DNA of 64,000 nucleotides from contig CAVQUF010000001.1 of NCBI GenBank assembly GCA_963716865.1, positions 62,001 to 126,000 on the forward strand, given 5' to 3'. Source of the DNA: AC-32 sp963716865. Its GTDB lineage: Bacteria; Actinomycetota; Thermoleophilia; Gaiellales; Gaiellaceae. Shown piece after piece: positions 31,776-39,974 of this stretch (positions are counted from its first letter, which is position 1; each line of letters opens with the position of its first letter). A program made the position numbers and the translations under genes. The notes beneath the pieces were generated by a model that saw nothing but the letters and a program-made list of their open reading frames with translations, made no database searches and was not told where the DNA came from.

Positions 31776-32765
31776 TCAGGCCCGGACGATGAAGACCGTG
31801 GTGCCGATCCGGACGTGGTTGAAGAGCCACTCCGCGTCGGAGATGTGCATCCGGATGCAGCCGTGCGAGGCCGAGTAGCCGATCGAGGCGTCGTCGGGAG
31901 TGCCGTGGATCCCGACGCCGGACGCCGAGAGCCCCATCCAGCGCGTCCCGAGCGGGTTCCCGGGCCCCGGCGGGATCGGCGTCGCGCCTCTCGCCCAGGC
32001 CGAGTCCGGCGGGTACCACCACGGGTTCCGCCACTTGACCACGATCGACCAGCGGCCGATCGGCGTCGGGTAGGCCGACTGGCCCGTTGCCACGCCGAAC
32101 GTGCGCCAGAGGCGCATCCCGAGGTACAGGTAGAGGCGGTTCGAGCCGCGGCGGATGACGATCACCGGCCCGACGCCCCGAGTCGTGACCCTGGGGGCGA
32201 TCCCGCGGACCCGAAGCCGGACCGGCTCGCGGGAGTTCGCGACGAACGCCGTGAAGATCGAGGCCAGGGCCGGCATCCGCCGCAGCGCCAAGCCGGGCTT
32301 CTGCTTGCGGATCCAGGGGCGCAGGTTGCGCAGCAGCACCTTCGCGTCCACCGGCTTGCGGTCGAACGTCCGCGCGACCGAGGCGACGAACGCCTGGGAC
32401 TTCGGCCGGTTCAGCTTCACGCGCAGGCTCAGCGCCGTTCCGGGCGCGGCGGTCAGCGCGCGGTCGACCGCCGCCTGGACGAGGGCGGTCGCGCCGATCT
32501 GGTCCGGCGTGACGAGCACGCGGTGGCGGAGGACGAGCAAGGGCAGCGGCTGCAGGAACGCGGAGTCGACGGCCTCGAAGGCGTCGTCGGCGGTCAGGCC
32601 CCCGACCTGGACGCCGCCGACGGTCACGTCGGGCGCGATCGTCTGCGGCTCGGTCGTGGTCCCGGTCGTGGTCGTGCCGGTGGACGTCGCGATGCCTGCG
32701 GACACGCCGCCGGCCGCGACGAGACCGAGCACGAACAGCACGGCAAGGCCCACTCCCCTCTTCAC
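31776..32765 (-). CDS. L,D-transpeptidase (YkuD domain)
   Basis: 329 aa. A signal peptide (VKRGVGLAVLFVLGLVAAGG) and a Thr-rich linker precede a PG-binding-4-like domain (DVTVGGVQVGGLTADDAFEA to about residue 190). The catalytic YkuD domain ends in YSASHGCIRMHISDAEW with nucleophile Cys303, and GIHGTPDD carries the upstream His. It makes 3-3 crosslinks in peptidoglycan or attaches proteins. It starts 10 bp after GDPD and shares the thiol-redox operon, possibly because its cysteine needs a reducing environment (inference). Confidence 0.92.
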   Translation of the reverse strand: MKRGVGLAVLFVLGLVAAGGVSAGIATSTGTTTTGTTTEPQTIAPDVTVGGVQVGGLTADDAFEAVDSAFLQPLPLLVLRHRVLVTPDQIGATALVQAAVDRALTAAPGTALSLRVKLNRPKSQAFVASVARTFDRKPVDAKVLLRNLRPWIRKQKPGLALRRMPALASIFTAFVANSREPVRLRVRGIAPRVTTRGVGPVIVIRRGSNRLYLYLGMRLWRTFGVATGQSAYPTPIGRWSIVVKWRNPWWYPPDSAWARGATPIPPGPGNPLGTRWMGLSASGVGIHGTPDDASIGYSASHGCIRMHISDAEWLFNHVRIGTTVFIVRA

Positions 32766-32775
32766 GGCGGAAAGT

Positions 32776-33480
32776 CTAGCCCCGAAAGATCCGTAGATCG
32801 TCGGCGATCACGCCGTCCACGCCGAGCTCGTCCAGGCGAAGCACCTGCTCGCGCGACTCGACCGTCCAGGCCAGGACCGGGACGTCGAGCGCGTGGCAGC
32901 GCTCGACGGCGCCCCGGCTCACGACCTGCCAGTTCAGCATCGCGGCCGTCGCCTGGGCGGCGGCGAGCATCCGCTCGATCCGCCGTGGCAGGCCCGCGCG
33001 CATGGCGGCGAGGCTTGCGGCGACGAGCGGCCGGAGCGGCCGGTACCGATGGAGGCCGTAGCGGTCGTCCGGGTAGGTCAGGCCCAGGCGCAGGTCGGGC
33101 TCGAGCGCGCGCAGCGCTTGCAGGCTCTCCGGGCGAAACGAACTGACGACCGCCCGCTCGACGAGCCCGTGACGGGCCAGCGCCTCGGCGATAGCACCCT
33201 CGGTGCCCGGGGTCTTCAGGTCGACATGAGCTCCGGCGGTCGATTGCGCCAGGAAGGCGAGCGCCTCGTCGAGCGAGGCCGGGTCGGATGGCGCTTCCGC
33301 GGCCGAATGCGCCAGCACGAGCCGCCCGTCGAGCTCGATCACGTCGAACTCGACGAGGTCGCAGCCGAGCTCGACCGCAAGCTCGAGCGAGGCGATGGTG
33401 TTCTCCGGCGAGAGCGCCGCGGCGCCGCGGTGGCCGATCCGCAGCAGGCGGCCGCCGTCGCCTCGCAGGAGCTCGATCAC
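32776..33480 (-). CDS. Glycerophosphodiester phosphodiesterase
   Basis: 234 aa. The GDPD signature is RIGHRGAAALSPENTIASLE (two catalytic His/Arg region), followed by GCDLVEFDVIELDGRLVLAHS with metal-binding Glu/Asp and His; the C-terminal end has LAWTVESREQVLRLDELGVDGVIADD. It hydrolyses glycerophosphodiesters to glycerol-3-phosphate and an alcohol. No signal peptide, so cytosolic. First gene of the operon leading to ccdA. Confidence 0.92.
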   Translation of the reverse strand: MIELLRGDGGRLLRIGHRGAAALSPENTIASLELAVELGCDLVEFDVIELDGRLVLAHSAAEAPSDPASLDEALAFLAQSTAGAHVDLKTPGTEGAIAEALARHGLVERAVVSSFRPESLQALRALEPDLRLGLTYPDDRYGLHRYRPLRPLVAASLAAMRAGLPRRIERMLAAAQATAAMLNWQVVSRGAVERCHALDVPVLAWTVESREQVLRLDELGVDGVIADDLRIFRG

Positions 33481-33527
33481 GCCTGGCTCGAAGCGCGGTG
33501 GGTGCCCATGCTTTTAGACTCTCGCGC

Positions 33528-33755
33528 ATGGCCCTGCCCGAGCGGAAGCAGGTCGAGGACGAGCTGCTCGACCCGACCGCAGTGCACCGGGCGTACCGGC
33601 GCGAGCGGGCGCGACGCTTTCACCGCACCGAGCGGGCGCGCGAGCGGCGGCTCGCCGGCCTGCGCTTCTGGTTCGCGGTGGTCCTGGTGATCGCGGCCAG
33701 CGTCACCCTCGCGGTTCTGATCTGGAACCAGATCCACCGCCTCTTCGGTCTCTAA
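33528..33755 (+). CDS. Small single-span membrane protein
   Basis: 75 aa. A strongly basic N-terminal half (AYRRERARRFHRTERARERR) is followed by one transmembrane helix (LRFWFAVVLVIAASVTLAVL). TAGACT (33515-33520) ends seven nt before the ATG, so leaderless. The gene lies just upstream of another membrane protein in the same direction. Function not recognised. Confidence 0.7.
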   Translation: MALPERKQVEDELLDPTAVHRAYRRERARRFHRTERARERRLAGLRFWFAVVLVIAASVTLAVLIWNQIHRLFGL

Positions 33756-33772
33756 GCGGGGATACTGCGCCC

Positions 33773-34264
33773 GTGGAATCACCGGAGCCCTTTCCTCCGC
33801 CCGAGCACGACGAGCCCTATCTCGAGTCCGAGCAGGAGGGAATCATCCGCCCGGCCGGTGGGTTCTGGGCGCTCGGTGGACGGCTGACCTGGGTCGCCGC
33901 GCTCGTGCTCTCGGTCTCGGCGTTCACCGACTGGTACGCGGAGAGCGGCCTCGCGGGGCCCACGATCGCGGTGATCGGCTGGCACACCGGCACCCTCGGC
34001 AAGCTCGTCTTCTTCGTCGGGGCCCTGCTCCTGCTCCTGGTCGTCCTGCGCGAGTTCGGCTTCGAGCTCCCCCCGGCGGTGCCGGAGAGCCTGGTCGTGA
34101 TCGCGCTCGGGTCTCTGGCGACGATCTTCGTCCTCATCCGCCTGATCTCGATCCCCGACTCGATCCCGCCGCCGGCAGGGCGCGGAATCGGGATCTGGAT
34201 CAGCCTGGCCGCGTCGCTCGCCGTGATCGTCGCCGGGCTCCTGCGCGCATCCGAAGAGCTGTAG
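33773..34264 (+). CDS. Hypothetical four-span membrane protein
   Basis: 163 aa. An acidic, Pro-rich N-terminus (about 35 residues) is followed by hydrophobic spans near residues 38-56, 80-95, 105-122 and 137-157, with FTDWYAESGLAGPTIAVIGW between the first two. This layout is common in uncharacterised actinobacterial membrane proteins. GATACT (33761-33766) ends six nt before GTG 33773. No function assigned. Confidence 0.7.
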   Translation: MESPEPFPPPEHDEPYLESEQEGIIRPAGGFWALGGRLTWVAALVLSVSAFTDWYAESGLAGPTIAVIGWHTGTLGKLVFFVGALLLLLVVLREFGFELPPAVPESLVVIALGSLATIFVLIRLISIPDSIPPPAGRGIGIWISLAASLAVIVAGLLRASEEL

Positions 34265-34270
34265 CGGCGC

Positions 34271-34864
34271 TCAGCTCGCCAGCAGGTGCTTGGTCTGGTC
34301 GATCAGCTCCTGCGGGTTGAACGGCTTGCCGATGAAGCCCTGCGCCCCGCGGGTGGCCGCCTCGTCGACCGCGCCCTCGTCGACGTGGCCGCTGAACATC
34401 ACGACGGGGATCGCGCCGACGCCGTGCCGCTCCTGGACCCTGCGCAGCATCTCCCAGCCGTCCACGCCCGGCATCATCACGTCGAGCAGGATGAGGGCCG
34501 GCGTCGACTCGTCGAGGACGCGCAGCCCCTCCTCCGCGTTGCCCGCCTCGCGGACCGAGTAGCCCTCCATCTCGAGGTTGACGCGGACGTACTCGCGCAA
34601 GCGCTCGTCGTTGTCCACGATCAGGACGAGCGGCGCGGGAGCGCTGACGGCGTTCGGCCCCGAGCTCTCGAGGAACCGGTCGAGATCGGACTGGCGGTAG
34701 CGGCGATGACCGCCGGGCGTGTAGAAGGCCGGCACGCGGGCTTCGTCGGACCACCTCCTGATCGTGCTCTGGGCGACGCCGAGGTACTTCGCGGCCTGGC
34801 CGAGGGTCAGCCAGTCGGGTTCGCCGGCGGCGGCCGGACGGCGGGGGGCGTTGTCATGCGGCAT
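34271..34864 (-). CDS. MerR/excisionase-type HTH fused to a C-terminal receiver domain
   Basis: 197 aa. Residues about 17-68 form a MerR-like helix-turn-helix (LTLGQAAKYLGVAQSTIRRW, VPAFYTPGGHRRYRQSDLDRFL). Residues 78-195 form a CheY-like receiver with VLIVDNDERLREYV, phospho-Asp in LILLDVMMPGVDG and Lys in GFIGKPFNP. The order (DNA-binding first, receiver last) is opposite to ordinary response regulators. No kinase is adjacent. Probably a phosphorylation-controlled DNA-binding protein. Confidence 0.85.
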   Translation of the reverse strand: MPHDNAPRRPAAAGEPDWLTLGQAAKYLGVAQSTIRRWSDEARVPAFYTPGGHRRYRQSDLDRFLESSGPNAVSAPAPLVLIVDNDERLREYVRVNLEMEGYSVREAGNAEEGLRVLDESTPALILLDVMMPGVDGWEMLRRVQERHGVGAIPVVMFSGHVDEGAVDEAATRGAQGFIGKPFNPQELIDQTKHLLAS

Positions 34865-34938
34865 GAGCCCACCGAATCTACCGAAAGCTACTCACGCCGG
34901 TTGCAATCTTTACGGAGTCGTAACCGACTCCTGCCGAC

Positions 34939-35013
34939 TCGGTCGGTCATTGCAGACGGACGCACGGGCGAAGCCCGCGCGTCCTGAGGTCGGCATCGCA
35001 AGCGACGCCTCAG
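34939..35013 (+). repeat. Two-hairpin intergenic repeat, copy D (75-bp form)
   Basis: Same length and tail as copy A (6591-6665); the tail from CTGAGGTCGGCATCGC to GACGCCTCAG is identical but for one base. The head is TCGGTCGGTCATT. Hairpin GGACG..GGGC/GCCC..CGTCC. Its last bases supply the stop codon of the small minus-strand gene at 35010. The rest of the 145-bp gap (34865-35009) shows nothing else clear. Confidence 0.78.
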
Positions 35014-35216
35014 GGAGTCGTAACGGTGACCGTGGCCGACTCCGGCCGCAGCGTGAACGTCTGCTCCTGCGTCGTCGTCTGCCCGGGCCGCGGGTTGTCG
35101 TGCAGCGCCTGGCCGATGGCGATCCCGATCGCGAGCACGAGCAGCAGCGCGAGAGCCCAGCCGATGCGGCGCCGCGTCCGGCGGCGCTCGCGCCGGTGTC
35201 TCGTGACGGTGGTCAC
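35010..35216 (-). CDS. Small single-span membrane protein
   Basis: 68 aa from GTG 35216. A very basic N-terminus (VTTVTRHRRERRRTRRRIG), one transmembrane helix (WALALLLVLAIGIAIGQAL) and a short Thr-rich extracytoplasmic tail. Positive-inside rule puts the tail outside. It overlaps the stop of the upstream gene (GTGA) and therefore belongs to the DUF501/ftsB run. Function unknown. Its stop lies within repeat copy D. Confidence 0.68.
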   Translation of the reverse strand: MTTVTRHRRERRRTRRRIGWALALLLVLAIGIAIGQALHDNPRPGQTTTQEQTFTLRPESATVTVTTP

Positions 35217-35530
35217 GGCCGGTAGTCGACCGCGCCGCGCGAATACACGTGGAAGGCCGCGTCCTGGACGATGGTCACTCGCGCCGGCCAGCCGGCGGCG
35301 AGCTCGTGCTCGGCCAGCGCCTCCCGGACCCAGCGGTCTGCGCCCGCGTAGGCGGTGGCGAGCTCGTCGAGCGTGAACGTCTGCCCGATGCGCCGGCGGA
35401 GCTCGTCCAGCACGAGCTCGAGCTCGGCGAGAAGCTGGCGGTAGCGCGCCCGGTCCCCCGCGGCCGCCTCCAGCCGCCGGTGGCCTTCCTCCCACTCGTG
35501 TCGCGTCACCTCGAGCGCAGGCAGCGGCAT
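35213..35530 (-). CDS. Conserved-looking hypothetical protein
   Basis: 105 aa, mostly helical, with EWEEGHRRLEAAAGDRARYR, then LDELRRRIGQTFTLDELATA and a C-terminal WPARVTIVQDAAFHVYSRGA. No signal peptide or metal motif. It starts 10 bp after the DUF501 stop and overlaps the next small gene, so the three are likely one operon. I do not recognise a named family. Confidence 0.7.
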   Translation of the reverse strand: MPLPALEVTRHEWEEGHRRLEAAAGDRARYRQLLAELELVLDELRRRIGQTFTLDELATAYAGADRWVREALAEHELAAGWPARVTIVQDAAFHVYSRGAVDYRP

Positions 35531-35540
35531 GGAGCCGATG

Positions 35541-35999
35541 CTACTGGCGCGTGCAGCATTCCTGCGGCGGCCAGAGCGGCACCACCTCGGCCAGGATCCG
35601 CTGGCCCAGCTCGTAGCCGGGGCGGGCGAGCGCGAACGCCACGTGGGCGTGCAGGCACTTCAGGCTGCCCGTGCGAGTCTGCCCGCCGATCCCACCGGGC
35701 AGCTCCGGGCGCAGGCGGCGCTGCTCCTCGTGACCGCGCTCGGAGCTGGCGCGGAGCTCGGCATCTTCCCGCGCGAGCCGGCTCCAGCGCTCGACTCCCC
35801 CGGCGGCCTCGATCCGTGCGATCGCGGCGACGAGCTGCGGGCAGGTCAGCCAGTAGGTCGTAGGGAACGGTTCGCCCGACTCGTCGAACGGCGCCTGCTC
35901 CGTGACGGCCGGGCGCCCGTAGGGGCAGCGCACGACCACCCGTCTGAACGCCCGTGGCGGGCGGCCGAGCTGGCGCTCGACGATCTCCCAGTCATCCAC
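35541..35999 (-). CDS. DUF501-family protein
   Basis: 152 aa, normal length. Family pattern is RVVVRCPYGRPAVTEQAPF, PFPTTYWLTCPQLVAAIARI, and GGQTRTGSLKCLHAHVAFAL. Conserved Cys residues (RCPYG, LTCPQL, LKCLHAH) suggest a metal site. DUF501 sits next to divIC and eno across actinobacteria (Rv1025 beside Rv1024 and Rv1023), as here. Function unknown. GTG 35999 overlaps the ftsB end by 8 nt. Confidence 0.9.
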   Translation of the reverse strand: MDDWEIVERQLGRPPRAFRRVVVRCPYGRPAVTEQAPFDESGEPFPTTYWLTCPQLVAAIARIEAAGGVERWSRLAREDAELRASSERGHEEQRRLRPELPGGIGGQTRTGSLKCLHAHVAFALARPGYELGQRILAEVVPLWPPQECCTRQ

Positions 36000-36318
36000 C
36001 CCGGTTGATCGTAGTCCTGGAGTGGACCCAGGCGGAGATGCCCTTGACGATGAACAGCCGCTCGCCCGGCCGCACGAGGCCGAGGCGCCTGGCCTCGCGC
36101 TGGAGCGCCTCGGTGGTGTTCGCGGTGGCGAGGCGGTCCCGGAACTCGCGGTTCTCGGCCTTGAGCGCCTGCACGTCTGCGGCCTTCTGCGCGAGGTCGT
36201 GCTTCGTGCCCAGGTAGCTGCGCAGCGGTCGCGCGTAGAGGAGCGCGACGAGCACGATGGCGGCGATCGCCAGCCAGCGGAGGAGGATGCTCGAGCGTTT
36301 TGGCTTGCGACGGGCCAC
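35992..36318 (-). CDS. FtsB/DivIC-type septum formation initiator
   Basis: 108 aa, bitopic. A basic N-terminus, one transmembrane helix (about 13-29) and a coiled coil (DLAQKAADVQALKAENREFR) ending in ARRLGLVRPGERLFIV, the DivIC/FtsB signature. It acts in the divisome with FtsL/FtsQ. Positioned between eno/pyk and DUF501 as in Mycobacterium (Rv1024). Confidence 0.9.
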   Translation of the reverse strand: MARRKPKRSSILLRWLAIAAIVLVALLYARPLRSYLGTKHDLAQKAADVQALKAENREFRDRLATANTTEALQREARRLGLVRPGERLFIVKGISAWVHSRTTINRGG

Positions 36319-36368
36319 GCGGGCCGATTCGCCGTACGCCTCCCGGCTCCTTCGAGATGTCCCCGAAA

Positions 36369-36439
36369 GGCGCCGCTTGCGGCGCCGCCATCAGGACGCC
36401 CGAGCCTGGCTCGGGCGTCCGTCTGAAACGACCGGTCGA
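36369..36439 (-). repeat. Two-hairpin intergenic repeat, copy E (71-bp form)
   Basis: On the minus strand it reads TCGACCGGTCGTTTCAGACG, then a perfect 12-bp hairpin (36394-36405 with 36409-36420, loop CTG), then GGCGCCGCAAGCGGCGCC. Same length and tail as copy B (8098-8168). It lies 25 bp downstream of pyk in the same orientation. Confidence 0.78.
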
Positions 36440-36464
36440 GGCGTTGGGGTCAAACGAAAACGCT

Positions 36465-37880
36465 CTAAGCGATTGCGACCTTGATCAGATCCGTCGTCCC
36501 CGGGAGGTTCACGGCCGTTCCCGCGGTGATCACGACGCGGTCGCCCTCCTCGACCAGCCCGCTGCCGCGGGCGGCCTCGAGCGCGCGCGCCCAGAGGTCC
36601 TCGACGTCCGTGCTCTCAGGGATCAGGATCGGCGTGACGCCCCACTCGAGCGCCATCTGGCGAAGCGCGTAGTCGTGATGTGTCAGGCCGAGGATCGGGC
36701 GGCGCGGCCGCAGCCGCGCGACGACGGAAGGCGTGCGCCCGGTGTAGGTGGGCACGAGCAGCGCCGCCGCCTGAAGAGCCTCGGCCACGTCGCAGGCGGC
36801 GTTCGAGACGGCCTGGCTCACCCCGGGCTCCTCGCTCGCCCCGGGAAGCTCGTGGCGGTAGTCGAGGCTGGGCTCGACCGCGCGTGCGATCCGGTCCATG
36901 TACGCGACCGACTCGACCGGGAACTCGCCGATCGCCGTCTCGCCCGAGAGCATCAGGGCCGAGCTGCCGTCGAGGGTCGCATTCGCGACGTCGCTCGCCT
37001 CGGCGCGCGTCGGCTCCGCCTGGTGGATCATCGACTCGAGCATCTGGGTCGCCGTGATGACCGGCTTCGCGCGCTCGAGCGCCGCGATGATGATTCGCTT
37101 CTGCAGGAGGGGAACCATCGCGACGCCGATCTCGACGCCCAGGTCGCCGCGCGCGACCATGACCGCGTCGGCCACCTCGAGGATCGCGTCGAGCGCGTCC
37201 ACGGCTTCCGCCTTCTCGATCTTCGCGATCACGCGGGCATGGGAGCCGGTCTGCCGGATCAGGTCGCTCAGATCGCGGACGTCGGCTGCCGAGCGGACGA
37301 ACGAGAGCGCGACGAAGTCGACGTCGATGTCGAGCGCGAGCTCGAGGTCGTCCATGTCCTTGCGGGTCAGCGAGGGAATCGGGATCGGGACGCCCGGCAG
37401 GTTGACGCCCTTGTGCGCGCTCACGACCCCGCCGGACACGACCGCGCAGCGCGCGCGCCCGGCCTCCACACCCTCGACGCGGAGCTTGACCAGGCCGTCG
37501 TCGATCAGCACCTCGTGGCCCGGCTGCAGCACCTCGCCGATCACGGCGGGGCTCACGGGCAGCTCGCCGTCGATCGAGGTCTCGCCGCCGGTGACGATCA
37601 CGTCGTCGCCGCGCGCGAGCATGATCGACCCGTCGAGCTCGCCGATGCGCAGCTTCGGGCCCTGCAGATCGGCGATCAGCGCGATCGGCCGCCCGAGCTC
37701 GTCCTCGACCTCGCGCACCAGCCGCGCCCGCTCGCGGTGCTCGTCGTGCGTCCCGTGGGAGAGGTTCAGCCGGGCGCCGTCCATGCCCGCGCGAACAAGC
37801 TCGGCGAGCACCTCGCGGGTCGCGGATGCGGGGCCGATTGTCGCGACGATCTTGGTGCGGCGGGGCGTGGCTACGGCCAC
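36465..37880 (-). CDS. pyk: Pyruvate kinase
   Basis: 471 aa from GTG 37880. N-terminal RRTKIVATIGPAS, substrate loop MDGARLNLSHGTHDEH, active-site VMVARGDLGVEI and the signature IIAALERAKPVITATQMLESM with EASDVANATLDGSSALMLSGET. The C-terminal allosteric domain is complete. Converts phosphoenolpyruvate and ADP to pyruvate and ATP, directly after enolase in glycolysis and lying beside it here. TACTCT ends seven nt before the GTG (leaderless). Confidence 0.96.
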   Translation of the reverse strand: MAVATPRRTKIVATIGPASATREVLAELVRAGMDGARLNLSHGTHDEHRERARLVREVEDELGRPIALIADLQGPKLRIGELDGSIMLARGDDVIVTGGETSIDGELPVSPAVIGEVLQPGHEVLIDDGLVKLRVEGVEAGRARCAVVSGGVVSAHKGVNLPGVPIPIPSLTRKDMDDLELALDIDVDFVALSFVRSAADVRDLSDLIRQTGSHARVIAKIEKAEAVDALDAILEVADAVMVARGDLGVEIGVAMVPLLQKRIIIAALERAKPVITATQMLESMIHQAEPTRAEASDVANATLDGSSALMLSGETAIGEFPVESVAYMDRIARAVEPSLDYRHELPGASEEPGVSQAVSNAACDVAEALQAAALLVPTYTGRTPSVVARLRPRRPILGLTHHDYALRQMALEWGVTPILIPESTDVEDLWARALEAARGSGLVEEGDRVVITAGTAVNLPGTTDLIKVAIA

Positions 37881-37906
37881 ACCCCTGAGAGTAGCTCGCG
37901 AGTCAG

Positions 37907-39178
37907 CTACCGAGAACCGGAGCGGGCGAACGCGTTCCACCCCGGGTACACCGCGCGCTCACCGAGTTCCTCCTCGATCCGCAGGAGCTGGTTGTACTTC
38001 GCCACGCGGTCCGTCCGCGAGAGCGAGCCGGTCTTGATCTGACCGGCGTTCGTCGCGACTGCAAGGTCGGCGATCGTCGTGTCCTCGGTCTCGCCGGAGC
38101 GGTGGGAGACGACCACGCCGTACCCGCTTGCCTGCGCGAGCCCGATCACGTCGAGCGACTCGGTCAGCGTCCCGATCTGGTTCACTTTGACCAGGATCGC
38201 GTTCCCGACGCCCTCGTCGATCCCGCGCTGGAGGCGCTCGAGGCTCGTGACGAAGATGTCGTCACCGACGAGCTGGACGGTCCCGCCCAGCCGCTCCGTG
38301 AGTGCCCGCCAGGTCGCCCAGTCGTCCTCCGCGAGGCCGTCCTCGATCGAGACGACCGGGAACCGCTCGACCAGGCCGGCCAGGTACTCGACCATCCCGT
38401 CGCCGTCCTCGTCCCGCCCCTCGAAGGCGTAGCGGCCGTCCTCGAAGAGCTCGGTGGCGGCCGGGTCGAGCGCGACGGCGATCAGCTCCCGGTGGCCCGC
38501 GCGCTCGGCGGCCTCGAGCAGGATCTCGACCGCCTCCTCGCTGGAGCCGAGGTCGGGTGCGAAGCCGCCCTCGTCGCCGACGCCGGTCGAGAAGCCGCGC
38601 TCGTGCAGGAGCGCGCCGAGCGCGTGAAAGACCTCGGAGCCGATCCGCAGCGCCTCGGAGAACGTCTCCGCGCCCCCGGGCACGAGCATGAACTCCTGGA
38701 GGTCGATCGAATTCTGGGCGTGAGCGCCGCCGTTGATCACGTTCATGAGGGGGACGGGCAGCGTGCGGCCGTCGTCGCCGAGATGGCGGAAGAGCGAGAC
38801 GCCCGCGTCCGCGGCGGCCGCCTTCGCCGACGCGAGCGAGACGCCGAGCACCGCGTTCGCGCCGAGCCTCCCCTTGTTCGGCGTCCCGTCGAGCTCGATC
38901 AGCCGCTCGTCGAGCGCCCGCTGGTCGGAGGCGTCGAGGCCGCGCACCGCGGACGTGATCTCGCCGTTGACGTTCTCGACCGCGCGGTCGACGCCCTTCC
39001 CGCCCCAGGACTCGCCCCCGTCGCGGAGCTCGAGCGCCTCGTGCACCCCGGTGGACGCGCCGGAGGGGACGGCCGCACGCCCGGACGCGCCGGACTCCAG
39101 CAGCACGTCCACCTCGACGGTCGGGTTTCCGCGCGAGTCGAGGATCCAGCGGCCGCGGACGTCGGCTATCGAGCTCAG
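37907..39178 (-). CDS. eno: Enolase (CTG start proposed)
   Basis: 423 aa. DSRGNPTVEVDV, PSGASTGVHEALELRD, GANAVLGVSLA, metal ligands in VALDPAATELF, SIEDGLAEDDW and VGDDIFVT, and the catalytic loop SHRSGETEDTTIADLAVA are all intact. No ATG, GTG or TTG exists at the expected start. CTG 39178 (CTG AGC TCG ATA) gives MSSIADVRGRWILDSRGNP, exactly the usual enolase N-terminus, and overlaps the mazG stop as CTGA. Makes phosphoenolpyruvate for the adjacent pyruvate kinase. Confidence 0.94.
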   Translation of the reverse strand: MSSIADVRGRWILDSRGNPTVEVDVLLESGASGRAAVPSGASTGVHEALELRDGGESWGGKGVDRAVENVNGEITSAVRGLDASDQRALDERLIELDGTPNKGRLGANAVLGVSLASAKAAAADAGVSLFRHLGDDGRTLPVPLMNVINGGAHAQNSIDLQEFMLVPGGAETFSEALRIGSEVFHALGALLHERGFSTGVGDEGGFAPDLGSSEEAVEILLEAAERAGHRELIAVALDPAATELFEDGRYAFEGRDEDGDGMVEYLAGLVERFPVVSIEDGLAEDDWATWRALTERLGGTVQLVGDDIFVTSLERLQRGIDEGVGNAILVKVNQIGTLTESLDVIGLAQASGYGVVVSHRSGETEDTTIADLAVATNAGQIKTGSLSRTDRVAKYNQLLRIEEELGERAVYPGWNAFARSGSR

Positions 39179-39970
39179 CGCAGCGCCTCCTTGGCGCGGT
39201 CGTAGTAGGCGTCCTGCTCCTCGAGCCCGAGCCGGGCGAACTCCTTCCCTTCGCCGTCCGCGAGCCGCTCCGCCCGCTCGACCCGCGCGACGAAGCGGTC
39301 GCTCATCGAACGTAGGGCCAGCTCCGGGTCGACGTTCAGGCGCCGCGCGACGTTCACCGCCGCGAAGAGCACGTCGCCGACCTCCTCGACGGACGTGCGG
39401 ATCGGGCTCGGTCTCGGCCGCGGTTTCGCCCGCCTCCGCGAGTGCCTCCTTCAGCTCCCGCAGCTCGTCCTCGAGATCGGCGAGCGCGCGGGCTGTGTCC
39501 GGATACTCGAAGCCGACGGAGGCGGCTCGGCGCTGGACCTTGCGCGCGTAGAGCAGCCCGGGGAGCCCTTCGGGCACGTGGTGGAAGATCCCCTCGCGCC
39601 CCTCCTCCTCGGACTTGATCCGCTCCCAGTTCGCCCGCACGCGGCCGGGCGTCCGTGCCTCGGCGTCGCCGAAGACATGCGGATGGCGGCGGACGAGCTT
39701 CTCGTGGACGCCGCGCGCGACCTGCTCGAGGTCGCCCGCTCCCTCCTCCTCGAGCAGGAGCGCGAGGAAGTAGACCTGGAAGAGCAGGTCGCCGAGTTCG
39801 TCGAGCAGCTTCTCCCGGTCGTCGGCGAGCGCGGCATCCGCGACCTCGTAGGCCTCCTCGACGGTGTGCGGGACGATCGTGCGCGCGGTCTGCTCGCGGT
39901 CCCACGGGCACTCGCGCCGAAGCCGCTCGGTCAGCTGCTGCAGCTCCAGCAGCGTCTCGCCGAGCGCCAC
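39175..39970 (-). pseudogene. mazG: MazG nucleotide pyrophosphohydrolase with frameshift
   Basis: The start GTG 39970 leads to a normal MazG: ECPWDREQTARTIVPHTVEE, LLDELGDLLFQVYFLALLLE, LVRRHPHVFGDAEARTPG, ARKVQRRAASVGFEYPD. Near 39395-39405 the frame breaks: after EAGETAAETEPDP the expected SVEEVGDVLFAAVNVARRL lies one base over and then runs to the proper stop at 39175. One base inserted or lost explains it. All motifs of both MazG halves are otherwise kept, so sequence error, fresh mutation or (less likely) programmed shifting are open. It hydrolyses aberrant NTPs. Confidence 0.85.
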
Positions 39971-39974
39971 GCGG

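Noticed and set aside
33478..33527. Search for tRNA or small RNA genes in the gaps between genes
   Set aside because: No cloverleaf with a TTCGANTC-type T-arm and CCA-compatible acceptor stem was seen here or in other gaps; most gaps are under 100 bp.
36300..38042. Long antisense frame (580 codons) opposite pyruvate kinase
   Set aside because: Composition is Arg/His/Asp/Leu-biased as expected for the complement of a GC-rich gene; pyk itself has every family motif.
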